Counted from the stretch's first letter, positions 8,895-17,897 are shown. The stretch is DNA of 64,000 nucleotides from CAZPRY01 sp964589175 (GCA_964589175.1 CAZPRY010000001.1:1-64000); one strand, 5' to 3'. The notes: a model not told the origin generated them from the sequence alone. Numbers and translations: made by a program.

Positions 8895-8950
8895 GCCTTG
8901 CGAACAAACCGTATTCTATCCATAGAGTATGGTTTGAAAGCGACCAAGGC
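8895..8950. repeat. Large imperfect inverted repeat after the DUF3467 gene
   Basis: An inner 12-bp stem (8906-8917 with 8924-8935, two wobble pairs, 6-base loop) sits inside an outer GCCTTG/CAAGGC stem (8895-8900 with 8945-8950). No T-run follows. It may be a transcript-stabilising or REP-like structure, or a weak terminator. Confidence 0.45.
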
Positions 8951-9017
8951 GGTTTACCTCAGGTTGGATCCGGTACTGAAAATGCTGTAGATTGTTCCGC
9001 CGTTGGAGGGACCCGGC

Positions 9018-9191
9018 TTATTCCGGTAGAACCACGGAATTTTTAGAGAAAATGACCAAAACGAGGAAAAATAGAAGCACGATGGCCAGAATTACCAGAA
9101 TTCCGATGGTATTGTAATGCTGAATCGGCTTCAAATGATGCGCGGAATGGGTCTTTTTGCGGCGATTACTTTTTTTCTTCCTATCAATCAT
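9018..9191 (-). CDS. Small single-span membrane protein
   Basis: A ~57-residue protein with a highly basic N terminus (DRKKKSNRRKK), a His/Lys linker, and one long hydrophobic segment (IGILVILAIVLLFFLVLVIF) near the C terminus. The positive-inside rule puts the N terminus in the cytoplasm. I chose ATG at 9191 because GGGGAG sits at suitable distance; a longer version from 9248 has no site of its own. No family recognised. Small size keeps confidence moderate. Confidence 0.5.
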   Translation of the reverse strand: MIDRKKKSNRRKKTHSAHHLKPIQHYNTIGILVILAIVLLFFLVLVIFSKNSVVLPE

Positions 9192-9385
9192 TACCGGCGC
9201 TCCCCGTGCTGCGGTGAAGTAAACAGACGACAATCCGAAAATATTCATTCATATTGAAATACCGTTGTTATCCAAAAACGGATAAATATAGTGTACGCAC
9301 TTGTCGTTCCCAAAAGATTTAACGGACTGTTGATCCTCATGTGCAATTACTCTGATCCACGTCACATATTTCGGATTTATAACGA

Positions 9386-9423
9386 AAGCCCTTCCGAAGG
9401 TATGGGAACCTTTGGAAGGGCTT
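9386..9423. repeat. Strong 16-bp hairpin
   Basis: The arms 9386-9401 and 9408-9423 match over 16 bp with a single wobble and enclose the loop ATGGGA. No T-run follows on the plus strand. It precedes a short ORF with an excellent ribosome site at 9457. Confidence 0.6.
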
Positions 9424-9456
9424 CTATGGCGCCAGGCCATTCGGAGGGAGGGTACT

Positions 9457-9663
9457 ATGAACGCAATTTTCGTGTCTTTATTACTCTGTCCGATTCAACG
9501 ATCCGGTTTTATCAGTCGTCATGAACTCAGGATAGCAAATAACGCCAAATGTTCGGAATTTCGAAGACGAATCGAGGCTTCGGTTACAAAGCAACGGGCT
9601 TTTAAATTAATATTTGTTCACCAGGCCGGAAGGAAGGATAGCCCGTCGGTCAGCAAATTGTAG
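9457..9663 (+). CDS. Possible 68-residue peptide, uncertain
   Basis: An ATG preceded by GGAGGGAGGG at ideal spacing opens a 68-codon frame starting MNAIFVSLLLCPIQRSG. The first residues are hydrophobic, then the chain is basic with no family features. The strong ribosome site and upstream hairpin argue for translation. The lack of recognisable features argues for caution. Confidence 0.25.
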   Translation: MNAIFVSLLLCPIQRSGFISRHELRIANNAKCSEFRRRIEASVTKQRAFKLIFVHQAGRKDSPSVSKL

Positions 9664-9729
9664 GGCAGCTGCGATTCAGCCGGAAATATAAAAAGTTATG
9701 TTTGCCGGAATGGTACGATGACCTGATGC

Positions 9730-10614
9730 TTACGGCGCTGCATTTCGGTTTATTTTGTGGACGATGCTGCGGATATAATCGGGTGTTGTCCCACAGCAGC
9801 CCCCCACAATTTCAACGCCGAGCTGTTTGATTTTCCGGATATTGTCGGAATAATGCTCGACATCCTCGGGGTAGATAACGACTTTATCCCGGAACTGCGG
9901 AATGCCGGCGTTGGGCTGGATAATGACGAGTTCCCGAACGCTGGCCCGGATCCGGCGCGCCAGTTCGAGCATATCGGCACTGCCGATGGAACAGTTGGCT
10001 CCGACCGCGGCGGCCCCGTGATGAACGAGGGCCTGCATACTCGCATCGACTTGATTGCCCATAATCGTAGCAAAACCGGCCGGATTTTTCTCGAAGGTCA
10101 GGGTAGCGAAGATGGGTTTTGCGGAGACCTGGCGGATGCCTTTCAGGGCGGTCAGTGCTTCGTTCAGGTCGAACATGGTTTCCACGATAAAGAGATGCAC
10201 GCCGGCGCTGTCCAGATGTTTGGCCTGTTCGGCGAAATTTTCGATCATCTCTTCTTTGCTGATCAGGCCGAAGGGCTGAAGCATTTCACCGGACGGCCCG
10301 ATGTCACCGGCCACAAAAACCGATTTACCGGCCGCCTGGAGAGCTATTTCAACAGCGCGCCGATTGATCTGTGCGCAGTCCTTTTCCAGTTCGCCCTTCT
10401 GTAATTTCAGGGGCGATGCGCCGAAGCTGTTGGTGGTCAGCACCTGACTGCCGGCTTCAACGTACTGGCGCTGGATTCTTTCGATGATGTCGGGCCGTTC
10501 AAGGTTCCAGTATTCGGACGGTTTGCCGGTCGGAAGTCCTTCCCGGATGAGCATGGAACCCATGCCGCCGTCGACAATCAGTCCGGTGGATTTGGCTTTT
10601 TCGAGAATATTCAT
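9730..10614 (-). CDS. Homocysteine S-methyltransferase, stand-alone
   Basis: Transfers a methyl group to homocysteine to make methionine, using a zinc-thiolate site. It matches the BHMT/Mmu/MetH N-terminal TIM-barrel family: DGGMGSML at the start, TNSFGASPLKL, GDIGPSGEML, ETMFDLNEAL, the first zinc Cys in GANCSIGS and the paired zinc Cys in GGCCGTTP. It carries no folate, cobalamin or activation domain, so either these lie elsewhere or the donor is a small methylated compound. ATG at 10614 is chosen because CCGGAG precedes it. The DUF362 gene lies upstream on the same strand with a 112-bp gap. Confidence 0.9.
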   Translation of the reverse strand: MNILEKAKSTGLIVDGGMGSMLIREGLPTGKPSEYWNLERPDIIERIQRQYVEAGSQVLTTNSFGASPLKLQKGELEKDCAQINRRAVEIALQAAGKSVFVAGDIGPSGEMLQPFGLISKEEMIENFAEQAKHLDSAGVHLFIVETMFDLNEALTALKGIRQVSAKPIFATLTFEKNPAGFATIMGNQVDASMQALVHHGAAAVGANCSIGSADMLELARRIRASVRELVIIQPNAGIPQFRDKVVIYPEDVEHYSDNIRKIKQLGVEIVGGCCGTTPDYIRSIVHKINRNAAP

Positions 10615-10726
10615 TTTTGCTCCGGGAGAATTTTCCGCCACAGGCGAGTTTGATCGGTAGACGTATTATCCATCAGAAGATCGCTTCAAGGGCTGAGAAT
10701 AAGCTAAAGGATTGTATCGAAATAAT

Positions 10727-11746
10727 CTAGAATTTATCGACATCAATCACATCGTCGTAAAAGGATTCCACCTGGCGGGAACCGCCCCGCATTACGCCGA
10801 CCAGCCAATGCGCGAATTTACGGAGCGGGGAAAGATAGACGATCCAGGTGACGAGTTTACTGTGAAAACCCAGCAATGCCAGGTAATCCACGGGATCACG
10901 GTGATAGCTGAATGTATGCGTTTTAAAATTTTCGATCGGCTGGTTGAGTTCGATTTCATCCATCGAACGGGCGCCCGGCGATCTCTCCCAAGCCGTTTTC
11001 ATGTAGCCGATTTTGTGTGGGTCAACTCCCATGATGTGCATCATAACCGTATCGGCGGTCAGTGGGTGATCGGCGGCCGCGACGATGTTCATGTTCACCG
11101 GCTGGCCGACGACCGGGCCATTATCGTCGAGAAAGTATTCCCCGTCGACAACGGTGATCCCGGACTTCAGGCGCTTCATGATCTCGTTGATGGCATAACG
11201 GAAAAAGTAATGATTGCGCAGGCGCATGGAGTCCGGAACAGTGCCCCAGTGATTCTTGATCGCTCCCGTATAGCGTGCCACGAAATGCATCTTGGGCACC
11301 GGTACGCTGATGGTCATATCGCAGCATTCCAGCATCTCTTTATTGACAGGCAGGCGCAGTGTTTTACGGCCGCGGATGGGGACTTCGATCGCCTGCCAGG
11401 GTTCGCGTGTGATGTTGAGCAGGCGGACATTGCGGGCTTCACAGATTTCATAGAGACCGTGAGCCATGAAGGCCTTCTCCATGGCATAGGAATTGTTGCC
11501 GCCGTCGGCCTCGAAAACCGTAAGATGCGGTGTGCGCTCCCTGAGGACATCCAGGAGCGCCGCCATGAAATGCGGAGAGGTTGTGACCCCGGGGCGGAAT
11601 TCGGGGAAGGTCAGATTGGGTTTAACCCAGATACGGCTGTCGGGGAAGATCTGTTCCTTCCAATGGACCCATTCCAGACAATCCCGGATCTTATCGCGCA
11701 GATTAGTCTCGTCGAAATGATTCAATGCGGCACGGTATTTCTTCAT
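10727..11746 (-). CDS. DUF362 domain protein
   Basis: A ~340-residue protein of the DUF362 family. Visible features are VKPNLTFPEFRPGVTTSP, a Gly-rich FEADGGNNSYAMEKAF region, the segment KMHFVARYTGAIKNHWGTVP typical of the family, and VVDGEYFLDDNGPVVGQPV. DUF362 proteins are often fused to or encoded near iron-sulfur proteins, but no ferredoxin-type Cys cluster is present here. The function is unknown. ATG at 11746 follows GCGGAAG; a start at 11782 would add 12 unlikely residues. Confidence 0.8.
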   Translation of the reverse strand: MKKYRAALNHFDETNLRDKIRDCLEWVHWKEQIFPDSRIWVKPNLTFPEFRPGVTTSPHFMAALLDVLRERTPHLTVFEADGGNNSYAMEKAFMAHGLYEICEARNVRLLNITREPWQAIEVPIRGRKTLRLPVNKEMLECCDMTISVPVPKMHFVARYTGAIKNHWGTVPDSMRLRNHYFFRYAINEIMKRLKSGITVVDGEYFLDDNGPVVGQPVNMNIVAAADHPLTADTVMMHIMGVDPHKIGYMKTAWERSPGARSMDEIELNQPIENFKTHTFSYHRDPVDYLALLGFHSKLVTWIVYLSPLRKFAHWLVGVMRGGSRQVESFYDDVIDVDKF

Positions 11747-11839
11747 TTTGGGCTTCCGCTCATTCGCGTTGTTCTCACACAACTCAAATTAAGCGCTTTC
11801 GTCATCATTTTCAACTTGTACGGCCTTCGATAAATGGGA

Positions 11840-11868
11840 TTGCAAAATCGACGTCAATGAATTAAATT
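11840..11868 (+). promoter_or_regulatory. Promoter of the tRNA-Thr gene
   Basis: TTGCAA (11840-11845), 17-bp spacer, TAAATT (11863-11868). Initiation would fall about 10 bp before the mature tRNA 5' end. Confidence 0.55.
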
Positions 11869-11884
11869 CCGGCGCTCTTTAAGC

Positions 11885-11957
11885 GCCACCCTAGCTCAGC
11901 TGGTAGAGCAGTTCACTCGTAATGATCAGGTCGGCGGTTCGATTCCGCCGGGTGGCT
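11885..11957 (+). tRNA. tRNA-Thr (anticodon CGT)
   Basis: A full cloverleaf can be drawn: acceptor GCCACCC/GGGTGGC, D stem GCTC/GAGC, T stem GGCGG/CCGCC with TTCGATT loop, anticodon loop CTCGTAA with CGT at 11918-11920. The discriminator is T at 11957 and CCA is not encoded. The anticodon stem has one T-T mismatch at its second pair (11912 with 11926), which is unusual but tolerable. Confidence 0.93.
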
Positions 11958-12016
11958 CAAAAAACGTTTCCATAGTGGAGCTTTCCTGTGGCACCGGTTC
12001 CTCGCCGGATGTGCCC

Positions 12017-12370
12017 TCAGTGCGTTCCGAAAGCCATTTGAACGGTGAAGAGCATTGAAAGCTCGGAATCCTCGACCTTTCCGTCGGCTTCTCCGATTTC
12101 TAAAAGCGCCTGGATCAGGTTCTTCTTCATCTCCTCATCGAGCTGTTTGGCGATCTCAACATATTCCATTCCCCGTTCGAAGGCTTCGTTCGTACCGAGT
12201 TCGAGGATCATGTCCGAGATCTTTTTAACCTCATCGTACTGAAAACCGTAGCGCTTGATAATATCGAAAAGCTTTTCGACCTCCCGGTCGTCGATTTCCC
12301 GATCGGCGCTGATCATATTAAAACAGATGTAAATGAAGGCTTCTCTGGGAGTGATACTGTCCGCTTGCAT
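12017..12370 (-). CDS. TerB-like small helical protein
   Basis: A 117-residue all-helical protein resembling the TerB/DUF533 fold. It has two similar acidic repeats, MISADREIDDREVEKL near the start and EIGEADGKVEDSEL near the end, the metal-binding-like spots typical of TerB domains. TerB proteins are linked to tellurite resistance and phage defence in ter operons, but no other ter gene is nearby, so no such role can be claimed. GGGGGAAG precedes the ATG. Confidence 0.75.
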   Translation of the reverse strand: MQADSITPREAFIYICFNMISADREIDDREVEKLFDIIKRYGFQYDEVKKISDMILELGTNEAFERGMEYVEIAKQLDEEMKKNLIQALLEIGEADGKVEDSELSMLFTVQMAFGTH

Positions 12371-12503
12371 ACTTCCCCCTTTGCATAGACTATTTTAACT
12401 CTTGTATGCAAAATACAAAGTCAAATGGACTTTGGCAAATGTTTGATGACACGAATGTGTGAATTGGATCAAAAATATTCCGGCTGACCGCGGAGGCTGA
12501 CGC

Positions 12504-13415
12504 TTACTTGGGTCGATAAGTCAGGGAGAGCAGGTGCGGATAGCCCAATCCTTCCGGCATGAACAGCATGGCGTAGTCGATTTCGAACCGGGCGAATTGT
12601 ATGCCCAGGCCCAGGGATGCGCGCGTGACCTCATCGCTGAATTCGAAACCGCCCCGAATCGAGAGCAGTTCTTTAAGAATCACCTGTGTGCCGGCCTGGA
12701 AGAGGAGGCTTTTAGCGCTCAGGTTAGCGCCCAGATTGGCTCCGCTGAGAATGCGGAATTGATCGTTGGAGTAGAGCGCGGGGTGCAGAAGTCCGACTTT
12801 CGCGATGACGGGCAAGACGCTTTTTTCATCTGACAAATTGTTCATGATACCCAGATTCTGGAGCATTAGCGATACCTGCAGGGAGCGCGGAGTCTGCCAG
12901 AGAGCCCCGATGTCCAGTGCCCCACCGACGGCATACTCCGTGTAGAGTTTTTCGTAGAGATACTTGGCCGAGGCACCCAGCCGGAAATTCGGGCTGATCT
13001 GCCGTGTATAGCCCAGAACGGCCGACAGGTACTGTGCGTCCACCTGGCCGATCGGATCGTCCGAAGGGATATCGCGTACTTCGATGCCGGGAATGCGCGT
13101 GTAACTAAGTCCTGCGCCAATACTGCCGGCGCCAGCCGGGAAAGCGATGGCCAGAACCTCCGAATTGACATCGGCAAACCAGAAGTTGTGCGAAAAGGCC
13201 AGGCGGGTGGCATCCGTGACGATCCCGGCCGGATTCTCGAACAGGGCATAGGGCGAGCTGCTGACGGGCGAAAATACGGTCATGGTGGCGGCGGACATCG
13301 CCGAGGCCGGCATTTTTAAAAAGGAGAGACCGCTGCTACCGGCGTCGCCGAATAACGGGAAGGCCGATATGAGGATGCTTAGAATCAATAAAACGGTAAT
13401 GAAATTTTTATGCAT
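12504..13415 (-). CDS. PorV/PorQ-family outer-membrane beta-barrel protein (copy 1)
   Basis: A secreted outer-membrane protein of 303 residues. The N terminus is a signal peptide (basic HKN, then ~17 hydrophobic residues). The mature part has the family's opening GSSGLSFLKMPASA, the FENPAGI motif and a series of alternating amphipathic strands ending at the C terminus, as in PorV/PorQ barrels. In Bacteroidota these act in type IX secretion as cargo shuttles or membrane acceptors. It is the last gene of the sprA operon, 10 bp after a paralogue with which it shares the asparagine-proline-alanine-glycine signature. Confidence 0.85.
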   Translation of the reverse strand: MHKNFITVLLILSILISAFPLFGDAGSSGLSFLKMPASAMSAATMTVFSPVSSSPYALFENPAGIVTDATRLAFSHNFWFADVNSEVLAIAFPAGAGSIGAGLSYTRIPGIEVRDIPSDDPIGQVDAQYLSAVLGYTRQISPNFRLGASAKYLYEKLYTEYAVGGALDIGALWQTPRSLQVSLMLQNLGIMNNLSDEKSVLPVIAKVGLLHPALYSNDQFRILSGANLGANLSAKSLLFQAGTQVILKELLSIRGGFEFSDEVTRASLGLGIQFARFEIDYAMLFMPEGLGYPHLLSLTYRPK

Positions 13416-13425
13416 GTTTATTCAC

Positions 13426-14346
13426 CTACAGTTGAAATTCCCAGGAAATGACGTGCGTTACTCCTTCGCCGGCAACGCCGAAAACGGAGGAGTAATCCAG
13501 CCGGCTGCTCACGCGGGGCAGAATGTCATAGGCGATTCCAAAACCGAAGGTTGGGTTGCTATGATTCAAACCGGCTCTGATATTGATCAGGTCTTTGAAA
13601 GTGTATTCCGCGCCCAGATGAATCCGGCTGTCCGCCTGATCGGATATTTCGTAATCACCGGCAATCAGCAGGTTGGCAAGGCATCGCCAGGCGATCCCGA
13701 GTTTCAGGATTTGCGGAAATTTTTCGGTGTAATTGGAACCCTGCTCGTTGAAAATGTCCTGGGTGTTCCAGGTGTAGCCCGCATTGAAATCTTTGATTTG
13801 CAGACCGACGAAGAGGGGTTCGAAGGGCTGGTAGAGGAACCCTATATCAAACCCCACGCCGCTGCCGCTGATTTCCAGCAGGTTATGCTGCAGGTACTTG
13901 AAACTGATACCTACAGAAAACTTTTGGAAAAAGCGGTTGGAGAAGGAAAGGATAAAGGCGTTTTCACCGGTCGAATAGGTATCATCGACCCTTCCAGTAA
14001 AGGAGCGGCCCTCGATATCGCTGACGCCGGCATGTGTCCAAGCCACCGCTATTCCGGCGCTGGGTCGAAGCGGCAGGGCGAAGCCGACGTAGTGGAATTT
14101 GCGGTCCATGCTCAGGAAATAGTAAGTCATGGAAACATACTTGTCTTCCAGATAAGACAGCCCGGCCGGATTGTAATAGGCCGCGAAACCGTTCCGCGAT
14201 CCGGCAACCCCGGTATTTCCCATAGCGAGGCCCTGAGCGCCCAGCCCCATGCGTGAAAACGATCCGGCATAGCCGCCGTTCGAGCCCGCCCAGGCCGGAG
14301 CACCTATCAGTAAAAACGTTAAAACAGTATAGAATTTTTGTTTCAT
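13426..14346 (-). CDS. PorV/PorQ-family outer-membrane beta-barrel protein (copy 2)
   Basis: 306 residues with a clear signal peptide (likely cleavage after PAWA). The mature N terminus SFSRMGLGAQGLAMGNTGVA and YYNPAGLSYLE are hallmarks of PorV/PorQ-type barrels, and strands repeat to the end, closing in an aromatic/hydrophobic strand (VISWEFQL). It is probably an outer-membrane partner of the SprA translocon encoded in the same operon. It begins 6 bp after the stop of the propeller/sorting-domain gene, so co-translation of cargo and barrel is plausible. Confidence 0.87.
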   Translation of the reverse strand: MKQKFYTVLTFLLIGAPAWAGSNGGYAGSFSRMGLGAQGLAMGNTGVAGSRNGFAAYYNPAGLSYLEDKYVSMTYYFLSMDRKFHYVGFALPLRPSAGIAVAWTHAGVSDIEGRSFTGRVDDTYSTGENAFILSFSNRFFQKFSVGISFKYLQHNLLEISGSGVGFDIGFLYQPFEPLFVGLQIKDFNAGYTWNTQDIFNEQGSNYTEKFPQILKLGIAWRCLANLLIAGDYEISDQADSRIHLGAEYTFKDLINIRAGLNHSNPTFGFGIAYDILPRVSSRLDYSSVFGVAGEGVTHVISWEFQL

Positions 14347-14352
14347 AATGTT

Positions 14353-15924
14353 CTATTTAATGATGATGAGTTTTGTCCAGAAGGATTCCTCGTTGCCGTC
14401 GATGCTACGGACCAGTTTGCAAAAATAGCTGCCATTGGCGACCAGTTTATTATCATTATTTCTGCCGTCCCAGATAACATTGAAATCGCCGGAATTCGGA
14501 ATCGATTCAGTTTCACTCCGATAAACCCGGTCCATTCCGAAATCGTAAATTTCCAGGCGCACGTTGCCCGGGCGCGGCATGTGGTAGCGGACACGCACAT
14601 GCCCGTCACCGTTCAGGACATTGTGATGGTTGGGGGCGAAGGGGTTGGGATAGGCGTAGATTTCCGGCTGGCCGTCCGCGCCGGGCGGGACCGCGGAGCG
14701 GTAAACCGACCAGTGCAGGCCGTCGTCCGTCGTTTTGGCGATACCGTCGGAGCTGCCGATCCAGAGATAGCGAGAGCCTTCCCGATTGTCAATAAAGGCC
14801 GTGTAGACATTGTCGCTCAGGATATATTCGCGTCGGTCGGGATCTTGCATGGGTTTGTAAACGGCCCAGTTTTCGCCGTCCAGGGACTTATAAATGCCGG
14901 TTTCGGTGCAGGCGTAGACGATGGAATCCTGAAACACAAAATGATTCGCGCGCTCGTTGCGCAGGGTTGTGGTCCAGGTCAGGCCGCCGTCAGTCGTTTT
15001 GCTGATGGCGCGGTACTCACTGCTGCTTTCAGCCGGCAGCGTCGCCGCCCAGATAGTCTCCTGCCCTTTCCATATCTGGCGCGCGATGGTGACAACCCAG
15101 TTGCCGGAGATAGCCGAATTCTGGGCGCTGAACTTCCGCCAGCCGATACAGCCGTTCGGATCGACGATTCCCAGGTTGAGGCCGCCGGCTGTTCCCACCC
15201 AGACCGTATCGCCGTAGGCCAGAACGCTGAATCCTTTGTGATTGTGGTTGCCGCCCTGGGCCGGGTCGCGCGGATTGATCTGGTAGGGCACCGGACCGCA
15301 TTTCAGAAAATCCTGGTTGTCGGCCGGCAGCGGGATTCGCTCCCAGGTCCGGCCGAAATCGACGCTGCGGCGAAGACCGCCGGCCCAGCTGGTGATATAG
15401 ACATGACCGGTAGCAATTGAAATGTCCCAGGTTGTGTTCTGGACCGGGGTAACTATCGACAAAAAATGCACGGGATAGCCGCCCCAAACCTGCAGCGTGT
15501 CACCGAGGCTGTCAATGGGCTGGGGAATGTACACCCAGTTTTGGCCATTGTCGCGGGAATAGGCCAGACCGCCGCCGGCAATCTCATCGCCGACCACAGT
15601 GCTGGTGTCGAAAACTCCTGCGATCCAGATCAGCGAATCCCGTACATCCATAGCGGAAATGCCGCCTCTCGGGATACTGTCCTGCATGGAGTAATAGCTT
15701 TCGAAGCTGGTGCCGAAATTGTCGGTCCGGCTGAGTCCCAGACCGGTTCCGAGCCAGAGCGTCGACTCACCCTGCCCGTAGAGCTGGGAGACGCCGTTAC
15801 TGCCCAGGCCGGGGTACGTTTTGGCACTGTCGGTTAAAGCCGGCGATGATAATTGCAGGCTCTCTGCCGAGAGGCTTCCCAGAGAGAGTCCGCAAAGTAT
15901 TGTTATGAGAAAGAATTGCTTCAT
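14353..15924 (-). CDS. Secreted beta-propeller (BNR-like) protein with FlgD-like C-terminal sorting domain
   Basis: A 523-residue exported protein. After the signal peptide (cleavage near LSA), repeated blades with Asp-box-like pieces (YSRDNGQNWVYI, KTTDGGLTWT, KTTDDGLHWS) indicate a sialidase/propeller fold. The C-terminal ~100 residues begin YPNPFAP and contain VRLEIYDF and NVIWDGRNNDNK, the FlgD-type Ig domain used as a sorting/anchoring tail in type IX-secreted proteins. It is therefore a candidate SprA cargo. Its ATG overlaps the stop of the upstream Ig lipoprotein by 4 bp (ATGA). No enzymatic function is evident. Confidence 0.82.
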   Translation of the reverse strand: MKQFFLITILCGLSLGSLSAESLQLSSPALTDSAKTYPGLGSNGVSQLYGQGESTLWLGTGLGLSRTDNFGTSFESYYSMQDSIPRGGISAMDVRDSLIWIAGVFDTSTVVGDEIAGGGLAYSRDNGQNWVYIPQPIDSLGDTLQVWGGYPVHFLSIVTPVQNTTWDISIATGHVYITSWAGGLRRSVDFGRTWERIPLPADNQDFLKCGPVPYQINPRDPAQGGNHNHKGFSVLAYGDTVWVGTAGGLNLGIVDPNGCIGWRKFSAQNSAISGNWVVTIARQIWKGQETIWAATLPAESSSEYRAISKTTDGGLTWTTTLRNERANHFVFQDSIVYACTETGIYKSLDGENWAVYKPMQDPDRREYILSDNVYTAFIDNREGSRYLWIGSSDGIAKTTDDGLHWSVYRSAVPPGADGQPEIYAYPNPFAPNHHNVLNGDGHVRVRYHMPRPGNVRLEIYDFGMDRVYRSETESIPNSGDFNVIWDGRNNDNKLVANGSYFCKLVRSIDGNEESFWTKLIIIK

Positions 15925-17015
15925 GGTTGTATCCGAAATATTTGATCGCTGATATCGTAGCGCATGGTTTTTTGGGCGTCATAAACCTTGATGCGGCAGT
16001 AGTCCGAACTGCGGTCCGCCGGAATCACCCAGCTGTACTGCTTCAGAGCGGCTGTGATCGTCGTAATCGACTGGTATTCGGGGTCGCTCTGATCGGCGTC
16101 GTAACTGACGGCAATGATCACCTGGCTGATATAGGCGCTTTCCCAGCTGATGTTGAGCGTCTGGCCGTGATGATAGGTTTCGGCGGTATTGGGCGTCATG
16201 ATGGTGACCCCCGGATTGGAGGCCGAAATTTTCAGGGTGTCGCTCTGGGCGCCGGAGAAATCTTTGGCAACGATACTAAAAACGAAAAGTCCCTGGTTTT
16301 TACCCGACTTTCCGTAGGGCTGGAAGACGGTGAAAATACCGTCATGCGCCAGATCGTCGCCGAATTGACCATCGTCGCGCATGACGAAGGTCGGGTCGGA
16401 GAGTATGTGTCCATCCGGGTAGGCGATGGAATAGCGCACTCCGACGATGTCGTCATAGCCTTGGGGATCGACCGCCCGAACCTTGAACTTCAGGGTATCG
16501 CCGCGCTCGAAGGTGCTGGGGCCGAGCAGCAGGTACAGGACCGGCGGATTATTTTCCTGGACCAGTTCACGCTCCTGGGCCGACTCGCTGCTGTGACCAT
16601 CCTGATCGAACGCCTGAACGATAACGGCAAAGTAGCCTTCCTGTTCGGCGAAGAGGTCCGCATCGAGCAGGATGGAGAAGACATCGTCGCGAATAATGAT
16701 GTCACCCTGTCCGCCGTCGTCAAACAGCGTGCCTTCCATGAATAGGGTTGCAAGTTCGGTACCGCTGGAGTCCATCTCGTAAAGCGCATAATGAACCTCG
16801 TCGATGTTGTCCCGGCTCTGTGGATCAACGACTCTCGCGGCGATAAAGAGATTGTGATTGGTCTGCGAATAGTGCAGGTCCAGCGCTTCGATGACGGGCT
16901 CGGTAAGTTCCGGTTGCGTCGTTCCGTTGTCGAAGCAGGCCGCCAGAAAGAATATTCCGGTCACCAGGAACCCCGATAAAAGGCCAATACGTAAAGAATG
17001 CGTGTTGAGTTTCAA
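15921..17015 (-). CDS. Ig-like domain lipoprotein
   Basis: A 364-residue predicted lipoprotein with lipobox FFLAAC at ~25-30. The body has cadherin/Ig-like beta domains: EVHYALYEMD and VRYSIAYPDG begin similar repeats with DDGG/DDGQFGD loops, and the last ~85 residues (NISWESAYISQVIIAVSYD) resemble the Kre9/KNH-like Ig fold. It probably sits in the outer membrane or periplasm. It starts with TTG at 17015 behind GGAAAGGAT. Translationally coupled to the propeller gene by a 4-bp overlap, and 30 bp after prmA. The role is unknown; perhaps a structural partner of the secreted propeller protein. Confidence 0.78.
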   Translation of the reverse strand: MKLNTHSLRIGLLSGFLVTGIFFLAACFDNGTTQPELTEPVIEALDLHYSQTNHNLFIAARVVDPQSRDNIDEVHYALYEMDSSGTELATLFMEGTLFDDGGQGDIIIRDDVFSILLDADLFAEQEGYFAVIVQAFDQDGHSSESAQERELVQENNPPVLYLLLGPSTFERGDTLKFKVRAVDPQGYDDIVGVRYSIAYPDGHILSDPTFVMRDDGQFGDDLAHDGIFTVFQPYGKSGKNQGLFVFSIVAKDFSGAQSDTLKISASNPGVTIMTPNTAETYHHGQTLNISWESAYISQVIIAVSYDADQSDPEYQSITTITAALKQYSWVIPADRSSDYCRIKVYDAQKTMRYDISDQIFRIQP

Positions 17016-17045
17016 TATCCTTTCCTCAAATTACCGGGATTGATT

Positions 17046-17897
17046 TCAGGTTTTGACGACGACGGCCATCCATTCATCCATCGTTTTTTGTTCGAGTACC
17101 CTGAAATTATAATCATGAATCTGCTTTAAAAAGTCATCGCCCTGGGAAGTCAGTATTCCGGTGAATATAACCACGGATTTTGAGCCGGAGCGATGGATGG
17201 CAGCCAGCAGGGCGAGATTGGGTACAAACTGGATGTTGCTCAGGATCAGGTCAAAGGGATAGCAATTGAGTTGGGTGACATCTCCGATCTGTAGAGTAAA
17301 ACGATCCCGGATCCGATTAAGTTCCATCTCCTCGCGGTAATTGTCTTCGATATCAGGATCGTTGTCCCAGCTGTCGATCTGCCCGGCGCCCAGTTTCAGG
17401 GCGGCCATGCTCAGAATACCGTTGCCGCAACCGGCATCCAGGACGAGCATGTCTTGCTGCAGGTAATTTTGCATCAACTGCAGGGCCATCTGGGTGGTGG
17501 CATGCGTGCCGGTACCGAAGGCCATGCCGGGCTTGATGGCGATGCTGACCGGGGCCGTTTCAACATTGGTTTCCCAGTAGGGATAAATCAGGATTTTGTC
17601 GCTGATGCGCATTGGTCTGAAATAATCCTGCCAGTTCAGATGCCAGTTTTCACGCGGGATGATATCCCGGGAGAATTCCCCGCCATGGCCGCTGCGCTGC
17701 AGAAAATCCTGTAATCCGCCGCAAATCTGCTCCGATTTGTCCGGTAGGAAATAAGCCTCCAGCTGTTCCCCGGTTTCGGTGATACCGAGCGCGCCGAGCT
17801 GATCAAGGCGGGCGATTAAAATCTCTGCGTCGATGTCCTGTAGCGGGATCGAAAGGCGCAGCCAGCGATCGGGCGTATCGTTCAGGGAAATTTCCAT
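17046..17897 (-). CDS. prmA: Ribosomal protein L11 methyltransferase
   Basis: A SAM-dependent methyltransferase that methylates lysines and the N terminus of ribosomal protein L11. 283 residues, normal for PrmA (~290). Diagnostic pieces: EDY-region equivalent ENWHLNWQDYFRP, KPGMAFGTGTHATT, the SAM-binding motif LVLDAGCGNGILSMAA, the following acidic WDNDP, and SNIQFVPNLALL in place of the usual NI...L catalytic loop. The ATG at 17897 overlaps the TGA of the M28 gene (TGATG), so translation is coupled. A housekeeping gene inside a secretion operon is probably a matter of gene order, not function. Confidence 0.93.
   Translation of the reverse strand: MEISLNDTPDRWLRLSIPLQDIDAEILIARLDQLGALGITETGEQLEAYFLPDKSEQICGGLQDFLQRSGHGGEFSRDIIPRENWHLNWQDYFRPMRISDKILIYPYWETNVETAPVSIAIKPGMAFGTGTHATTQMALQLMQNYLQQDMLVLDAGCGNGILSMAALKLGAGQIDSWDNDPDIEDNYREEMELNRIRDRFTLQIGDVTQLNCYPFDLILSNIQFVPNLALLAAIHRSGSKSVVIFTGILTSQGDDFLKQIHDYNFRVLEQKTMDEWMAVVVKT

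Noticed and set aside
9291..9524. 77-codon plus-strand frame across the 9386 hairpin
   Set aside because: It reads through a strong hairpin, has no ribosome site and no recognisable features.
12017..12370. Tellurite-resistance operon
   Set aside because: Only a TerB-like domain is present; no terC, terD or terZ-like genes are nearby.
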